Shown here piece by piece: positions 9,806 to 22,930 of a DNA stretch of 64,000 nt. The first letter of the stretch is position 1, and the number at the start of each line of letters is the position of its first letter. Source of the stretch: Bryum argenteum (taxonomy: Eukaryota > Streptophyta > Bryopsida > Bryales > Bryaceae); NCBI GenBank assembly GCA_037043015.1, contig CM073330.1, positions 10,186,512 to 10,250,511 on the forward strand. The letters are read 5' to 3'. Below the pieces are notes generated by a model. It had not been told where the DNA came from, searched no databases, and was given only the letters and a program-made list of their open reading frames with translations. A program made the position numbers and the translations under genes.

Positions 9806-12289
9806 ATTTCGAGCAAAGCGGATTTATTCAATCATCGGGTGAATTAAGAGCCTAAGGACGTAGTAGAGTTAGATAATCCTAGTGGGAACTCATTTATTTA
9901 CTTGAAATTGGACTTGATGTTGAGTTTCTTATATAATGTTGGTATTTAGAATAATTTGGTAGAAATCCAACCATTTGGTTGGTAACCGAGAAGGTAAATG
10001 CAATTATTTGTATTTTATTAGTTTAAAGAGATAATGAGTGATAAGGAGCAGCATGGGGTGATTATTGATGCTCAATAGTATGAGAGATGCCACATGGACA
10101 TGATATGGGTCTTGGTAGCCCTCCTTTCTCTCTCTCCTCTTTCTCATGGGAGCTGTTAACGTCGGAGGTGAATAGGGTTTTAATTTTGTGAGAAAGTTTC
10201 TAAGTTTTGAGTATGTTGTAGAGCGTTAAGTAAGCTTTTTAAAATGATATCAAGTGCATTCATATGTTTTGTAAGGAAGAAGCAACGCTCTTTTAGTGCA
10301 AAGAGGTCTGTTGCCTTGTGTTTTTGTTAGCCATGATTTTGAGAAGTCACTATGTTCTGTAAAAAGTGTTTCTAAGTATAAAACTTTACAGGGTTGTGTA
10401 TTTTAAGTTTGTCTTTGTAGAACGCTTTTGGGTGTTAAATTTGGATTTAGTATGGAGCCGTGGCGTTCATTTGAAGAAGAGGGGGTATCTTACTCTCTCA
10501 ATTTAGAAGCAATGTTAACAAGCGTATTTCAAATTGACTCTATAATTTTTGTGTATATCTTTTGATATTGAGATTTTTAAGAGTCTGTAACGGACTAATC
10601 AAAATTAGAAGTTTTAGTTAATCCTATTTAGTCAACTAATATTTTGTTTAATCACTTATGATAAATTAATCTAACCTAATCTCAATTAAGGTTTATTTAG
10701 CACATTAATATTAATCTTTTAACTTATTTTTAATAGTGTTTTGTGTTTTTTATAATGACTTTTCTTACATAGTTTGATTACTTCTCTTACTTCTCCTCTG
10801 ACTTAGGTGCAGCCAGAAACATAGAGTTTTCCTAGAAATAATTCTCTCTACTCGACAACGTATGTGTCAGACAACGATGGAAATAAAAACCGAGAAGGAC
10901 TCCTTTCATTGGTTGATGCAATATAAACAAGTACGACTTGTACATAACTAGTACTGTAATGCAATTTAGAAGGAATTCAATTGGGAATCCATGGTCCCGA
11001 TGACTTGCGTGACCAAGCCAACACCTAGACTCAGTAGTTACTCTTATTTATTTTTTGCAGTTATTCCAATATCTCTCTATCCGTTTTTTCTTCAATTACC
11101 ATGGAAAGGGAATTTGGTCAAAGCACACTAAGGTGGGTGCACTTTTGGCCAACTCATTGTATTTAAAAAGTACTAAAAATCACGAGGGTTTGGAGGGCAA
11201 AATTTTTGTGGAACTTTGGATACTAATATTTTAGCGCTTCAAATAAATCATTGGAAAATAGATGATATTCTATGCAAGTTGCGGTAATGCACAAGAACTA
11301 CTAAGGCTCTAAGGTTTCGAAGTAACAATTGATGCATGATAGATTCATTCATGAGAAAAGGGGGCTGTGAAGAGGTCAACAAAGGTACTAATGGTAACAT
11401 TTTGTACTTTTATGGAATGTAGAAAGTGATAAAATTACACTGCTTTTGAGTTTTGACCAAATTGGCCCGGTGCCTCCATGCTAAAGGTATTCTTGGGAGG
11501 GGGTGAGAAAAAAATCAAGTTTGGGGTATTTTTGAGTGAATTTTTCCGGAAGCAATTTCAATATGTTGACCGTAAATATCACCATGAGCAAAAGAGTTCT
11601 ACTCACATGCTTAGTGTGCGATTGAAGATTTTCTGCAGATATTTACATAATCCATGTGTGAATTTGTACTATCCTCCTTAATTCAAGGTAAACTTTGGAC
11701 TTTTGTAGTTTTTTGGTAGACGAGAGTATATTGTAAAGAAGGTGAAAAAGTACAAATTTGTGGTGTTTCCTTTAGATTTTGAAGAGAGATACAATGAAAT
11801 TCTAAGATTCATAAGTATTGAGATCATGGCCCCTAGTTCAAATAGTACTGAAAGATTGGAGTCTCCTCCAAACGGGCCCTTGTAGTTGGCTACTCCTTTA
11901 GAAATGAAATTGAAGCGTACTAAATGTTCCACCCTTGCGTGCTTTTGTCCACTTACCATTTGGTACAGTGAAAGCATACAATTCTTGAGCATGCAATTTG
12001 TTAGCCTTTATTTGTAAGCTTCAATCACTTATCTCGTCATAGAAAGGGATCAAAATTATACAATAAATCTATGTCTTAAGGACTGAAATAGATAATCATT
12101 ATGAAATATTGTTTCATGTAACATATCTATTAACTCCCTTTTTGGGATGATTGAACGTCTCAATGTTCGATCCTAAACATCCTAACCTATTTTGAGCCAA
12201 AAAACACATTTTCAAAAAATGTGTCATAGATCAAAATGAAGATAAGCTATTGAGACCTCAACCTTACGAACTTGTAATAAAATTGTTGT
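9806..12289. other. AT-rich intergenic DNA, no gene recognised
   Basis: Only short chance frames occur here. I found no family motif, LTR or inverted-repeat element that I could defend. Confidence 0.5.
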
Positions 12290-12295
12290 AGGTCA

Positions 12296-12412
12296 TGTGG
12301 ACCAGAATTTGAGTCACAACATATTGACCAAAATTTGAGTCAGAACATATTAGACCAAATTTTGAGTCACAACATATTAGACCAAAATTTGAGTCACGAC
12401 ATAGATCAAGAG
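12296..12412. repeat. 27-bp tandem repeat, four copies
   Basis: Four diverged copies of a unit reading roughly ATATTAGACCAAAATTTGAG followed by TCACAAC. Confidence 0.85.
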
Positions 12413-12989
12413 ATCATAACATATAAGTGAAAGAAGTAAACTACAAAATTTCAACATTTTCACTTTGGAGTGGAAATACTATCAACAAACCAATTGCAGT
12501 AAAAAAAAATCACTCACTACAAAGTTGTTCACCTTCATAGCACCTTTGCTCAAAAAAAGATCATCAAGTAAATTTCTCGAATCAAAAAATAGCCTTGCTA
12601 TAGTGGAAATTGCCTAAAAAATCATATAGGAAAAATTGTCCTACTATATTTGAAGAGCAGAACGTATGCTTGGTCTACAGTCACTAATCTACGCCTCCAG
12701 CGGGACGTTTAAGGGTTAACATCAAAGGGTCCAGGTACGGAAATGCCCTGTATGAATGTGTCACGTGAAGATATCCTACTATCTATTCTAGAATGTCAAT
12801 ATTCAATCCAAATAACTATGTGCGATGAAAAATGCGGAAATCAAATGCGTCCTAAGAATCAAACAAGTCTAAGAAAAAACCGGATCTGTATGCAATTCTG
12901 CTAAATATGGTTGCAAAGTGCCCATTTTTTCAGTACTCATAGTCTCTTGGATGATCCTTTCAATCAAAATGGACATAAGTAAATATGAG

Positions 12990-15900
12990 TCATACTTGTT
13001 GTAGCACTTGCTCCTGAAAGTACACATAACAAATTCTTTAAAAGAGAATAATGAATGTAGTAAAAGCTAAGAATGTTTTGTACAATATCATGATCATGAG
13101 AAATTGAATTTGTTGCTTACCTTGGGAACAAAATGTGCATGCAACCCCCGCGGAACCCGTCTTGGGAGCTTCACATTTGCCACTGGCTTTGGATCCATAG
13201 TTTTTGCATCAACAACGACAACTTCCGACTTTCTGAAACAATCAATCCACCAACATCATTACGACTTGGTTTTCTTTACTTTCTCGTTATATACTTAACA
13301 TAGAATTCTTTTTTTCTAGATGTTTTGTAACATCACATTGAAGCATCATAACATAATTTATGTTTTGGGAAGTGGGTGAGCCCACAAGGATTCAATCGTC
13401 CAATGTTTGATATACGTCTCTTTAGAACCCTTGAATTTCAAATAGATGTGCAAGTTTAGTTTAGATTATCATACTGAGTGTTCTCATCGTGAACGAAGGA
13501 AATTAAATATCCATCATCTTCGGTGCCATGCTCCATTCCGGGGTTGCTAGGCACAAAGACGGCCTCTTCTCCATTGCGCCCGGAGCCATATAGAAATACT
13601 TTAGCTGTATTGGCTTTGGAGTTTGGCTCCGTGCTGAGGTCGTACTTTGCAATGCCTTTGATATTGTCGTCGTCATCAAATACTGAAAAGTATGCATATT
13701 GCGTTTTCCTGCATACAGTCTCATACTTCATAATTGAGAAACTTCAATTCTCCTTGCAAATAACCTCAATTTTGTTGTAGTGGCAGTACTACTCTTTGAA
13801 AGTGGCTGATAAAAATATAAATTAATGTACAGAAATGTTTTTGGTATTAAAAATAGTCTATTATACCGGTATCAATTACAGAAAAGTAGCATCTGTGGAT
13901 GTTCACGACGCTTCGTGCTCACCTGCCCATGTACTCTGGGTTGATTCTCGGGAACTCTACCCACTGGTTTTGATCCGAGATTTGGTTTGCCTTTACTTCG
14001 CCCGTCTTCAAGTTCATCCTGTACTCGCAGCTGAAATTCAAATAGAATGGTCTCAGTTAGACCATAATGAACAACTTGACTTCTGATGAAAAGAACCTCA
14101 TAGAGAAGATTAAATTATGTGCTATAGTAGAATAAGTTTTGATGATCCAAACCATAGTTGTCATTTTCCACCAGTGGAAAAACTTCACCGAGCTTAAATG
14201 ACTCATTTCACTAGGATATGATGGGCCATTCCTCCACTTTTTCACTAGCAATGGAGTGTTTGCAGATTTTATGGCAAGATGTACCTCATAATTACATTTG
14301 GGCACTTTACAGAGCAATCAATCACGATAACCGACTGAGGGTTGTCTTATCAAACGAAATTCTTATTCATTTGTCGGACACAATTTAGATGAGATGTACA
14401 TCTAAGACGTCATCAATGTAGTAAATGTCAGATAAGACAATGCTGCAATAACTCACAAAACATGTGTCGTTCATAGGTGCAAGGTTGAGCAAAACATACC
14501 ATATGGTTCTAGTACCCCAGGCCTTGTCCAACTTATATTTTGTATCCGGGATGAGGTTGATGCTGTCTCTCTTGCAACAAAGCAATACCACTTCATCTCC
14601 TTCTTCCCATGCATTACCTGCTTTGCACAATCACAAATCACAATCACAATCACATAACAAGGTTGTCTTATGCGACATTTTCGAACATCAGACAAACACT
14701 ATAGTCAAACATACATTCACCCTTGGAGGAGGCACACGACATAGAAGAGGCAAATGTTCTTGTTTTTACTATGCATTCCCGTCGAACTCGGCGTTAAATC
14801 GACATGTCGAATACGACAATTAGACAGACATTATGAACGTGTGTCATGTAAGACAACCGTGCTACGTACATGTAAGATCATGACTATTGTATATCATTGA
14901 TTGGTTACATGCTTAGAGATGGTTGTAACACTTTACCATTGTGCGTAACATAACAGGGAGGAATTTGGAACCACCGGATGTCGGATCCATCGGTGGCATA
15001 GCGTGATAGGATTCCAACTCGACAATCTTCAGTGGGATCGAACTTAAAAATAAAGTCTCCTCTCAACAGATGCTGAAAACACAATCATATAACTTGAAGT
15101 CAACCTCACATTCTCATACTCCCCTCTGTCCCATAATAATTGTTTAGTGGGTTGTCTCAAATCTACGTTAGGAAATAAATTAGAGAATTGTAATGGGACA
15201 AAAGGAGTACTCTAGTTTCTCAAAAGTGCTTCTCAGAAAAACCATTAACGAACACTACTCTAACACTACTAGAAAAGAGAGGCGTTTGCAAAGTTACAAA
15301 TGTTGCTTTTATGTAAACGTTGCTCAGGTCAAGCAACGTTTTAGAACTTGCTTGAGCAACTTACTCAAGAAAGTAAGCAATGTTTAAAACTAAATTATAA
15401 ATAACGTTGCTCGGTGATGTGATAATGTTCCTTATTGAGAGCGTTGCTCAAGCAAGATTCAAAAAGTTGCTAAACTTGAGCAACATTTGAGAAGGGAACG
15501 TTACAAACCCCCTCAAACTGTAGTAATCAGTCCAAGATTGAAGTGCATACTTACCCAAGGACTTGCAGATAAGGGATTGTCCATAAAAATGGTATAGTTC
15601 TCCGTAATGGCGAAGTCATGCACCATGACGGGGCGGGGCATTTTGATAGTCACCGAATCTCCCGCAATACCATCCTCGGAAATGACACGGTAAAGCAAGG
15701 TGGTGCCTGCTTCTGCCGGAATAAATAGGTGCTCGTATGTAAAAATGAACATCTCCCCTGACACAATGCAATGGTTAAACATTATAATTCAACACTATTT
15801 CAAATAATTCGACTGGATTCATACGGGGGATTCATTTGCTATTAAATTCCATGTATTATCAAGGTTGAGCGATTTCAGACTGAATTGAAAACGTCCTCAA

Positions 15901-18600
15901 CTAGAACAAGCAAAGTAAATTATCTACAACAATTTGGTTGTGTTCTTGTCACACTATTATGGATAAAATGCACCTACGAATTTAATCGTATTAGAATCAG
16001 GTGGTTACACGGTGATAGGGTCAGAGGTGCATGTGACATTACAGGGGAGGACTGGAGGAGAGGTGTGATTTTATGGGGTTAGGTGTGATATTATGGAGAT
16101 TCAGGTGTGACTGTAGAGGGATGACATACGAGGGAACGGATGTGTCCGGGGGACACATACATTCAAGTTCGACATATTAACAGATTGAAGGATTACCTGT
16201 GATGGGGTCTATTTTGGGGTGTGCAGTGAAAGGGTGTTGCAACTTCTGTCCATAATCCTCCTGACTCATAGTCTGCAAATCTCCATCTTCTAACAATTTT
16301 ATGCAGTCTGCAAAATGGCCAAAACAGGGCGACAAGAATGATAAGTATATCATAACCTCCTCATGTGGAGTGTTAACCTCCTCATGTGGAGTATAAGGAG
16401 TGTTAACCCTAGGACGTCAAAGTGGACACAAAGTGTCCGACAAATGAATTTGAGATCTCATACTGGACAACAGACAATGTTTTCTCATCCAATTCTATCT
16501 TCCCAACTTCCTCATCATGTGAGGTTTTGGGCTTTGGCAATGGTTTTTCATCTCAATTTAGCTTTCCAACTTCCTCACCATCCGAAGTGATGGACTCCGA
16601 CATTCTAGGGTTAAAGATCTGTCTGTCTTGATGAGCCATGTCAAATACATGAAATGCTTTCGAACGTCTTAGAATCAGTTCTATGCAATAGTTCAACAAA
16701 TCTTTTGGGATGAAGTGGGACAGTGAGATGGGGCGCACATGGTCGATCTCTCTCATGAAGAGCAAGAAGCTTCTTGTTGTGAAATATGAGGGCTGTGTTG
16801 CCTGCACAATCGTATCATTATATCATTTTCCCCAAACAACTTCCTTACGAGCTTGCCAGAATGCCAGGCTAGCTACCTTGAAAACTGACTACCGATATCT
16901 TATTTTTATGCATGTGGCTCATAGCAAGGGTATAAGTTAAGTGTAAAAAAAGGCCGTATGTGAAGTAGTACCTGTTCCATCGCCCATGGAGAGGTCCAAA
17001 ACACCCAATATTCTCCGCAGCACCTGAAGTCCAGGTATAAATAGTCCAGGAATCCCCTTCAGATCCCCTATCTGTATCATAATATTCAATACAAGTTCAA
17101 TACAAGTTTAGTAGGCGTGGACCAAGGACCGAACAACAAATGTAGTTTGTGTAAAGGAGTCATTATACCAACTACTATTGGTAACTTGCACTCACCATGG
17201 ATGTAAATTGCTAGTACTGGGTGTACTCATGTGGTCTACTTAGACCACAATTCTATAAGTGATGGTGTGAGCCTTACCAGTCTAGCACAACTTACACCTA
17301 TGGTTGTAATATTGGACACATCACAAGTCCTACAGAACGAATTATTATTTATCAAATGTACCTTTCAAGAGTTCTTTTGTACTCAATGAATCTCAACAAA
17401 TCAAAGCTTATATTCTTTCTGTACAAATGTTGAATATTCTTTCTTTCAAACTTGAAATCATGCCGTATCACCTAAGTGGCCTTTTATCACCTGCCGTTCT
17501 TCCTATTGGTCTTTTCGTACCAACAAGGTTGGCCGTCTACGATACGGAAACTTCTGACTGTGGACTTTGCATTGCAGCTTTTTCAATAAGAGACGACAAT
17601 ATCCTCTGACAAAGATTGCCTCATCAATCATGCATTTCTTCAGCCTGTCTGATCATATTCGATGCTTCACAACTTCACTACGAGAACGGACAACTGCAAA
17701 AGAACACACTGTGATGCTTGTGTTATCGAGCTATACTCGATGTCGGTGAGTACTGTACCTTCATGAACTTTGGAGCTCCGTAGTGCTCCTCCTGCTGCAA
17801 CCGAGATGTGCGCACATGGCGTGCAGCGTAGGTAGCTCTCCCGTCATCGATCTTCAAGCTATGAATCCTTCCATCGCCATCGAACCTGCACATCTCTCGT
17901 TCAACATCACACCACTAAAACATTATGCTACGAAGTTATGATTCTGCTTTTCCGCGTCAAACCTCAATCATCCACCTGATCAAAAGTTACACAATTCATA
18001 CTGTTGATCACTAGTATTCATGACAAACCACTGATCCATAGAAAAGTGAGCTTCAATGTGTATGTAGTCATGTAACAATGGTGCAGATTGATCATTGAAG
18101 CTAGCTTACCAGTGGTATCCACCGATGGGAGCGAACTTGGGGTTGGGTCCATTGCGAAGGAAGTGGCCGTTCAAACAAGCAGGGATGGTGCCACTGATTG
18201 GAAGGTCAGAAGTGGGCGCCATCACCTCAACAGGAGCGTAATTGTCTTCGAGAAGGTAGCAAAGGGCATCGTCGCTCTCGCAAGTATTGTCACCCGCAGC
18301 CCAGGACATGAGTTTCATCTCCAGATAATCACACAGCGATGCCGCCCACGTCGATTTCGGCCTCAATTTCGGCCTTTCCGACACAACCTCTAATTCATCG
18401 ACTGGCTTGGACTTGCCTCCTTTGATCGAAATGGGCCTGGATATGGCTGGACTCTCGATCGATATGGTAGCGACCACTGTCACTGCAGCATTGCTCCTGC
18501 GCTGCTGGATCGATCGAACCGTGGCTGGCATTCTGGTTCGATCCCAGCGGGACATCGATACATTCCTCATCACTGCTTGATCAGAGACCATGGTGGCCAT
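12990..18600 (-). CDS. CCD1: Carotenoid cleavage dioxygenase (CCD1-like), 12 exons
   Basis: Non-haem iron dioxygenase that splits carotenoids or apocarotenoids into aldehyde/ketone products. Exons on the minus strand: 18600-18110, 17885-17759, 17071-16972, 16801-16739, 16307-16197, 15757-15555, 15072-14937, 14617-14500, 14030-13923, 13708-13475, 13232-13121, 13013-12990. All introns are GT-AG and every junction keeps frame, giving 608 residues. Motifs in order are [14 protein letters not shown] and [13 protein letters not shown] (substrate entry and fold signature). The four iron-binding histidines lie in [31 protein letters not shown] and GLHAHF. The KIGDLKG segment and the C-terminus EQVLQQV resemble plant CCD1, as does the multi-intron structure; NCEDs are usually intronless. 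The Ser/Arg-rich first 55 residues are longer than in classical cytosolic CCD1 and could be a plastid transit peptide. GLHAHF replaces the usual GFHG. All key residues are present, so it looks functional. The exact subfamily is uncertain. Confidence 0.9.
14342..14440. mobile_element. Foldback MITE in CCD intron 8
   Basis: A 99-bp element with perfect 10-bp inverted ends TTGTCTTATC / GATAAGACAA. Related copies lie at 14661-14868 and 59907-60026. Confidence 0.65.
14661..14868. mobile_element. Foldback MITE in CCD intron 7
   Basis: Inverted ends GGTTGTCTTA / TAAGACAACC with a further short matching segment inside (CGACA / TGTCA). It belongs to the same family as 14342-14440, so the dioxygenase gene has accepted this family twice in adjacent introns. 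Confidence 0.6.
15118..15209. mobile_element. Stowaway-type MITE in CCD intron 6
   Basis: About 88 bp between TA target sites, with ends CTCCCCTCTGTCCCATAATA and TAATGGGACAAAAGGAG. This is the usual Tc1/mariner-derived Stowaway terminal signature of plants. Confidence 0.75.
15264..15510 (+). mobile_element. CACTA-type terminal fragment in CCD intron 6
   Basis: Starts with CACTACTAGAAAA, the classic En/Spm terminus. It continues with many copies, in both orientations, of a subterminal motif around GTTGCTCAAGC / GAGCAACGTT. The opposite terminus is not clear, so it may be a one-ended derivative or a decayed small element. Confidence 0.55.
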
Positions 18601-18856
18601 GATCGATCAATTGTTCGAGCTCTGGAAGGATCGGACTGTTGGACTTCCAAGTTGAATGTTGTGTTTCGATCAGTTGGTATGTGTGGCTTTGTAGCAGAAG
18701 ACTGGCATGACATCGGCGGAAGAATGTTAAAATATTCTGGCTCCGGACACGGGCCACAACTTGAACCTAGAATACGATCCGCAATGTAGTAACCGTAGGA
18801 TCGTGTAGGGTGTTAAGATCGGAAGCTCCATCACCACACGGATTGCGAGGTTAACT
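18601..18856 (-). promoter_or_regulatory. Upstream region of the CCD gene
   Basis: About 250 bp of unique, moderately GC-rich sequence before the start codon at 18600, bounded upstream by a MITE at 18857. No unambiguous TATA box was seen. Confidence 0.3.
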
Positions 18857-19112
18857 CCAATTCCGTTCAAATGGCACCATGTGCCATTTTGTCAAACTAG
18901 ATCTTACATTTGTGCTCATATAAAATGGTATATTCTGTAATATCACAACTTTTTTTGTAATATCACTTCTTTATACACATTGACAGTTTGACACTCATTT
19001 TCCCAAATATCACCTTACAATTCTGTTATATCACATGGTTTTTGAGCTACAGTTCAGAAAGTTGAGGTGTGCCATTTTACCGGAAAAATGTCATTTTAAC
19101 GGAATTGGGGTT
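18855..19112. mobile_element. Tourist/Harbinger-like MITE
   Basis: About 255 bp with inverted ends CTCCAATTCCGTT and AACGGAATTGGGG, flanked by TTA on both sides (TTA is the PIF/Harbinger target). A diverged inverted copy lies at 60771-61045, sharing GGCACATGG and GTGATATTAT-like blocks. It sits about 250 bp upstream of the dioxygenase start codon. Confidence 0.65.
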
Positions 19113-19920
19113 AGTTCAACATAAAGTCGAAATGGTTCCTTGTTATTTTGGGCAGCCTAGATGAACTGATATTTTTGCCTAAGATTTTTACCAAGTGTTT
19201 TCTATACCATAAGGTGTATGTGGGAAAAATTGCAATGAAAATTTTAATTTTTGAGCTTTTGCTCACATTTTTTGTTTTCAAGCTTTGGGATGACAAGCTT
19301 CTATCTTTTTGTAAAGCCACCAATTTCACCACTTCCAGAGATCTACTCCCTTTTCAAAAAGTTTCTATGATCTCTCATCTATTAATAAGTCTAGAAAAGC
19401 AGTACTTTCATATTGAGGTGTGACATTCAAGGATTTGGTTTGCAATTAGCATTTGCACAACCAATCAAAGACTCTTGAATGTGTAATTTATTTCAGGAAC
19501 TATTATGAAAAATCTCTAAAAATGGTAGTATGATGTGGAAATGGTGGGTTTAGGGTGGTTAGAAGTTTTTGAAAACTTGTCTACATATATGTGAAAACGT
19601 GGGTCAAGCTACAATGTTTCTAGACTACCATCTTGAAAGAGCGGTAATATGATAGAGTGCAAGGGTGATACTACAAATTATATAAGAAAATGGGATCATT
19701 TAGGGAAACAACGATTATACAGCTTATTTAGGGAAGTGGGCTATGTTGCATATTAATCAACCCATTTTGAACATCTATCCTATATCTATAGACCCTTCCA
19801 AAAATGACATGGTCCAACAAAGTGCATTTTAACCTTAATATTTATAAATAACACTTTTTGAAAAATTGGATTCATGAATAGCGCGTGTATGATGGATGCT
19901 ATGCTACGGGACTACGTAGA
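19113..19920. other. No gene recognised
   Basis: AT-rich spacer. Neither strand shows a supported exon or a clear repeat boundary. Confidence 0.4.
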
Positions 19921-19921
19921 T

Positions 19922-20370
19922 GAAAAATTGCGCACATGTCACTCATGCCACACGTTATATAATTTTGTACGAATGTTCCCCTTCATGCACTCAATTTCAC
20001 TCCAAAGTGACCGAACGCGGAAGTACTTTTATTCCCATAGTAAGTAGCCAAACCAACAGTATTGAGGTCCGAGGGGGTCACTCGTCCCAGTAGTTGTGCA
20101 GAACCTTCAATCTGCATTTCAAACTTGGTGTTGCGCACATGACAAAATTGCGCACATGTCACTCATGCCACACGTTATATAAGTTTGTACGAATGTTTCC
20201 CTTCGTGCACTCAACTTTATTCCGAAGTAAGGAATGAAAGTACGGTTATTCCCATGTAAGTATGTAACCAAACCATCGGAAACGGTCACTTGTTGTGGTA
20301 GTTGGGCAGAATCTTTGTTTGAAGATTGAAAACGAGCACATGCCCTTTATTTGTGGGGGAAAAAATGTTA
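19922..20370. repeat. Direct duplication of about 226 bp
   Basis: The block AATTGCGCACATGTCACTCA and its following 150-200 bp at 19926 recur at about 20152 with moderate divergence. This is a tandem duplication of non-coding DNA. Confidence 0.75.
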
Positions 20371-20941
20371 AGAAAAAATAGTGGGCACATGACCAATGAC
20401 TGGAAGTTGCCGCACACATGCTGCCTATCAACTCAACCCCGTGTTTTCCGCGATTTGGATTCTTCTGTTTGGATTTTGATGTGGAAAGTTGGAGAATGAC
20501 GTTGGACAATACAGCATCCACGTGTTAAATTTGGCACACATTTAGCCTATGCACATGGGCCATATGGCCCAAGCAATTTGCTTGGGTATGTGGGCTGGCG
20601 GGCCCCCGCCCCCCTCCAATTAAATGGGGGCAACTGGCAGCCTTGGGAGACGCTTTTCTTTCACTTTGGGCTGGTTAAGGTAAAACCCTCGGGCTCCTGG
20701 AACCATCTATTCTCCCCACTGGAAGCTCCAGAGAGTCTCCGCACTTCAATTGGTTGAGCGAACTTGAGAGAGGTAAACAAACTGGAGTCGCACGCGAAAA
20801 GCGGACTCTCCCCTCTGCGTGGGTTTGATCAAACGCCCAGAGGTCGGAGCCGCATACACGGTATCTAACGGGGCCGTTTGCCTCATGTGCACAGGCTAAT
20901 TGACATCAGTTTGAGTCTTGAGATCTCATGTATTACGAAAG

Positions 20942-21350
20942 CATAGGGACACTTTACATGGAGAGTCAAGGCCAATAGATCTCCAAGCGAATTCACTCAC
21001 ATTTTGAGCTCAATTGGCTCCATGGGCCACTTGCAATACACATTAAATAATTAATAAAGTGTGGGCCAATTCCCCATGTGTAAAGCCGTGAGGGCAGATT
21101 TCTAAAAGGCTAAACAAGGCCATGGGGCGAATTTGTATCATTAGCTACATTCCATGCTTTTGATTTGTTCACATTGAAGTATTTTAGCGAAAGAAATCAA
21201 GCAACGGCCTTTAGACCATGGATTGGCCTTCCGTTCTTGTATCTCCCAACTTTTGGAGCTCAGGCCGTGTCATAACTTGTCCCCACCCATTATAATATAA
21301 ATTCAAGAAAATTGGACTTGACTCCCCATGTAAAGCCCTTTGTGCCAATT
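20942..21350. mobile_element. MITE cluster with GGACACTTTACATGG ends
   Basis: Left end GGACACTTTACATGG at about 20947. Inverted counterparts are CCCCATGTGTAAAG near 21075 and CTTGACTCCCCATGTAAAG near 21306-21324, so either one element of about 400 bp or a nested pair. The family is shared with 27178-27520. Confidence 0.6.
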
Positions 21351-22688
21351 TCAAGAATTGGACCAACCATAAAAGAGGATCTGGCGATGAATTGGCCTCA
21401 TCAATGGCTTCGCCCTCGTGTACAGCAGCCCTTAGTATAAATTTTTTTTTTTTTTAAAAAAACCATCATTTTTATTTTGAAGTGGAGATGCTACTCATAA
21501 ACATGGTGAAGACTGCTCCAAAATTACCAAAGGAAAATATGTCCAAAACTAGATCTCTTTCGATGAAAGGAATGCTAGATTTTTAAGACATTGAGATTGA
21601 GAAAAGATTTCTACCATAATACTATATTGTAATTGATTTCGAGCCCAACAAAAAGAGTTGAAATCCGACTGTAGATGAAGGAGATATACATTCTCCAAGA
21701 CTATGTGTTTTCCAAAATCTCTTCATAAGAACATGATTGCAAATCTAATACCAGAATTTTTTAGATCAAAAAACCTTCTTTCTGGAATTCAACTCAAGAT
21801 CATTTTGTAAAAGAATTCTTCATGACTTCACATAATTAGCTTGCAAGGATAAACATGCCCCATGTTTATAAATTGTACGAAAGAAGTTGCCGTCACTAAA
21901 ATGCATGCCATTGATTTGTATCTCTTGGATGGATTTGAGAAACTAAAAATAGTGAAGGCATTGCTAAATTGCAAGTCATTTACTCATATTGTTTTAAGCT
22001 TTCAAACATTTGGCATGTTTTACACAGATTTGGCATGTTGCCTCCGCTAAATTGCAAGCCATTTACTCATACTTTATTGTATGGGTTTTCAAATTTTACC
22101 ACACAAACTTTACTTGATTTGTGACCTAATTTAAGTGATTTTGTCAAAAACAGAGTCCAGATAAAGAAGGTATGGCTCTACAATGTTTTTTCTTTCCATC
22201 CAAAATGTTGTTTATTGACACTAGGGACATTTAGGGGTTAAAGTGTCAAATATATATTGACTATTTGACATTAAATTCTTCAAATGGCCTATCAATTATG
22301 ATATCACATTTCACCACATCAAGTATTTTCCTACGCACATTCACACCAAATCTCATACTTAATGAGGGCGTGGACTATGTAGAAAATTATTTTGCCATGC
22401 AACGAGGTACAAGCAATCGACAATACACTACCTTTCATTCCACTCATGGGAAGTATCTTGTGCTTTTGGAGCAACGATTATCTTGGCTATGGATGCAAGG
22501 ACTACTTTTTACTCAATTAGTAAATCAACAAATTTATAGATATATAAGGTCTCACAAACACTATATATCACTTTTCAATCACCTATAGTGTTGCTTTGGT
22601 AACAAATAAAACCAAAAAAAATCTTTGTTTTTTTGTTACTAACATGTATTTCAGATCGAGTTAAAAACAAAACAAAAAAAATGGAGGG
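21351..22688. other. No gene recognised
   Basis: AT-rich DNA with a T/A homopolymer stretch near 21438-21462. One TTTAGGGGTTAA motif at about 22232 is a likely terminus of the abundant TTAACCCC element family. No coding region is supported. Confidence 0.4.
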
Positions 22689-22930
22689 ACTACTAACCCC
22701 TGTCGGGGTCAACACTATGCTAGTTCCTACCTAGCCACTAGTGCCTTGAAGATATCCGACATGGTATCCCTCCACAAGGCTTTGAGGTACCCATACAATG
22801 AGGTTCGAGAACCGCCACCATAGTCAGGTGGATTATGGTGGTGAGCACCACGGCTGCATGTGAAATAGAACCCACAACCTCTTCAATGGGGGCCATGAGC
22901 CCTAACCACATAACCAAGGCTTGTGGTGCC
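22689..22930 (-). mobile_element. tRNA-derived SINE copy, 3'-truncated
   Basis: Minus-strand copy of the SINE at 51345. It begins GGCACCACAAGCCTTGG, carries a B box GGTTCTATTTC and the body stretch ATGGGTACCTCAAAGCC. It stops near 22689 before the usual 3' part and tail. It is more diverged than the copies at 51-57 kb. Confidence 0.8.

Noticed and set aside
20742-20900. Region with GGTTTGATCAAACGCC resembling a B box and TTGGTTGAGC resembling part of an A box.
   Set aside because: Spacing and pairing are poor and no second copy was seen; too weak to call a SINE or tRNA.
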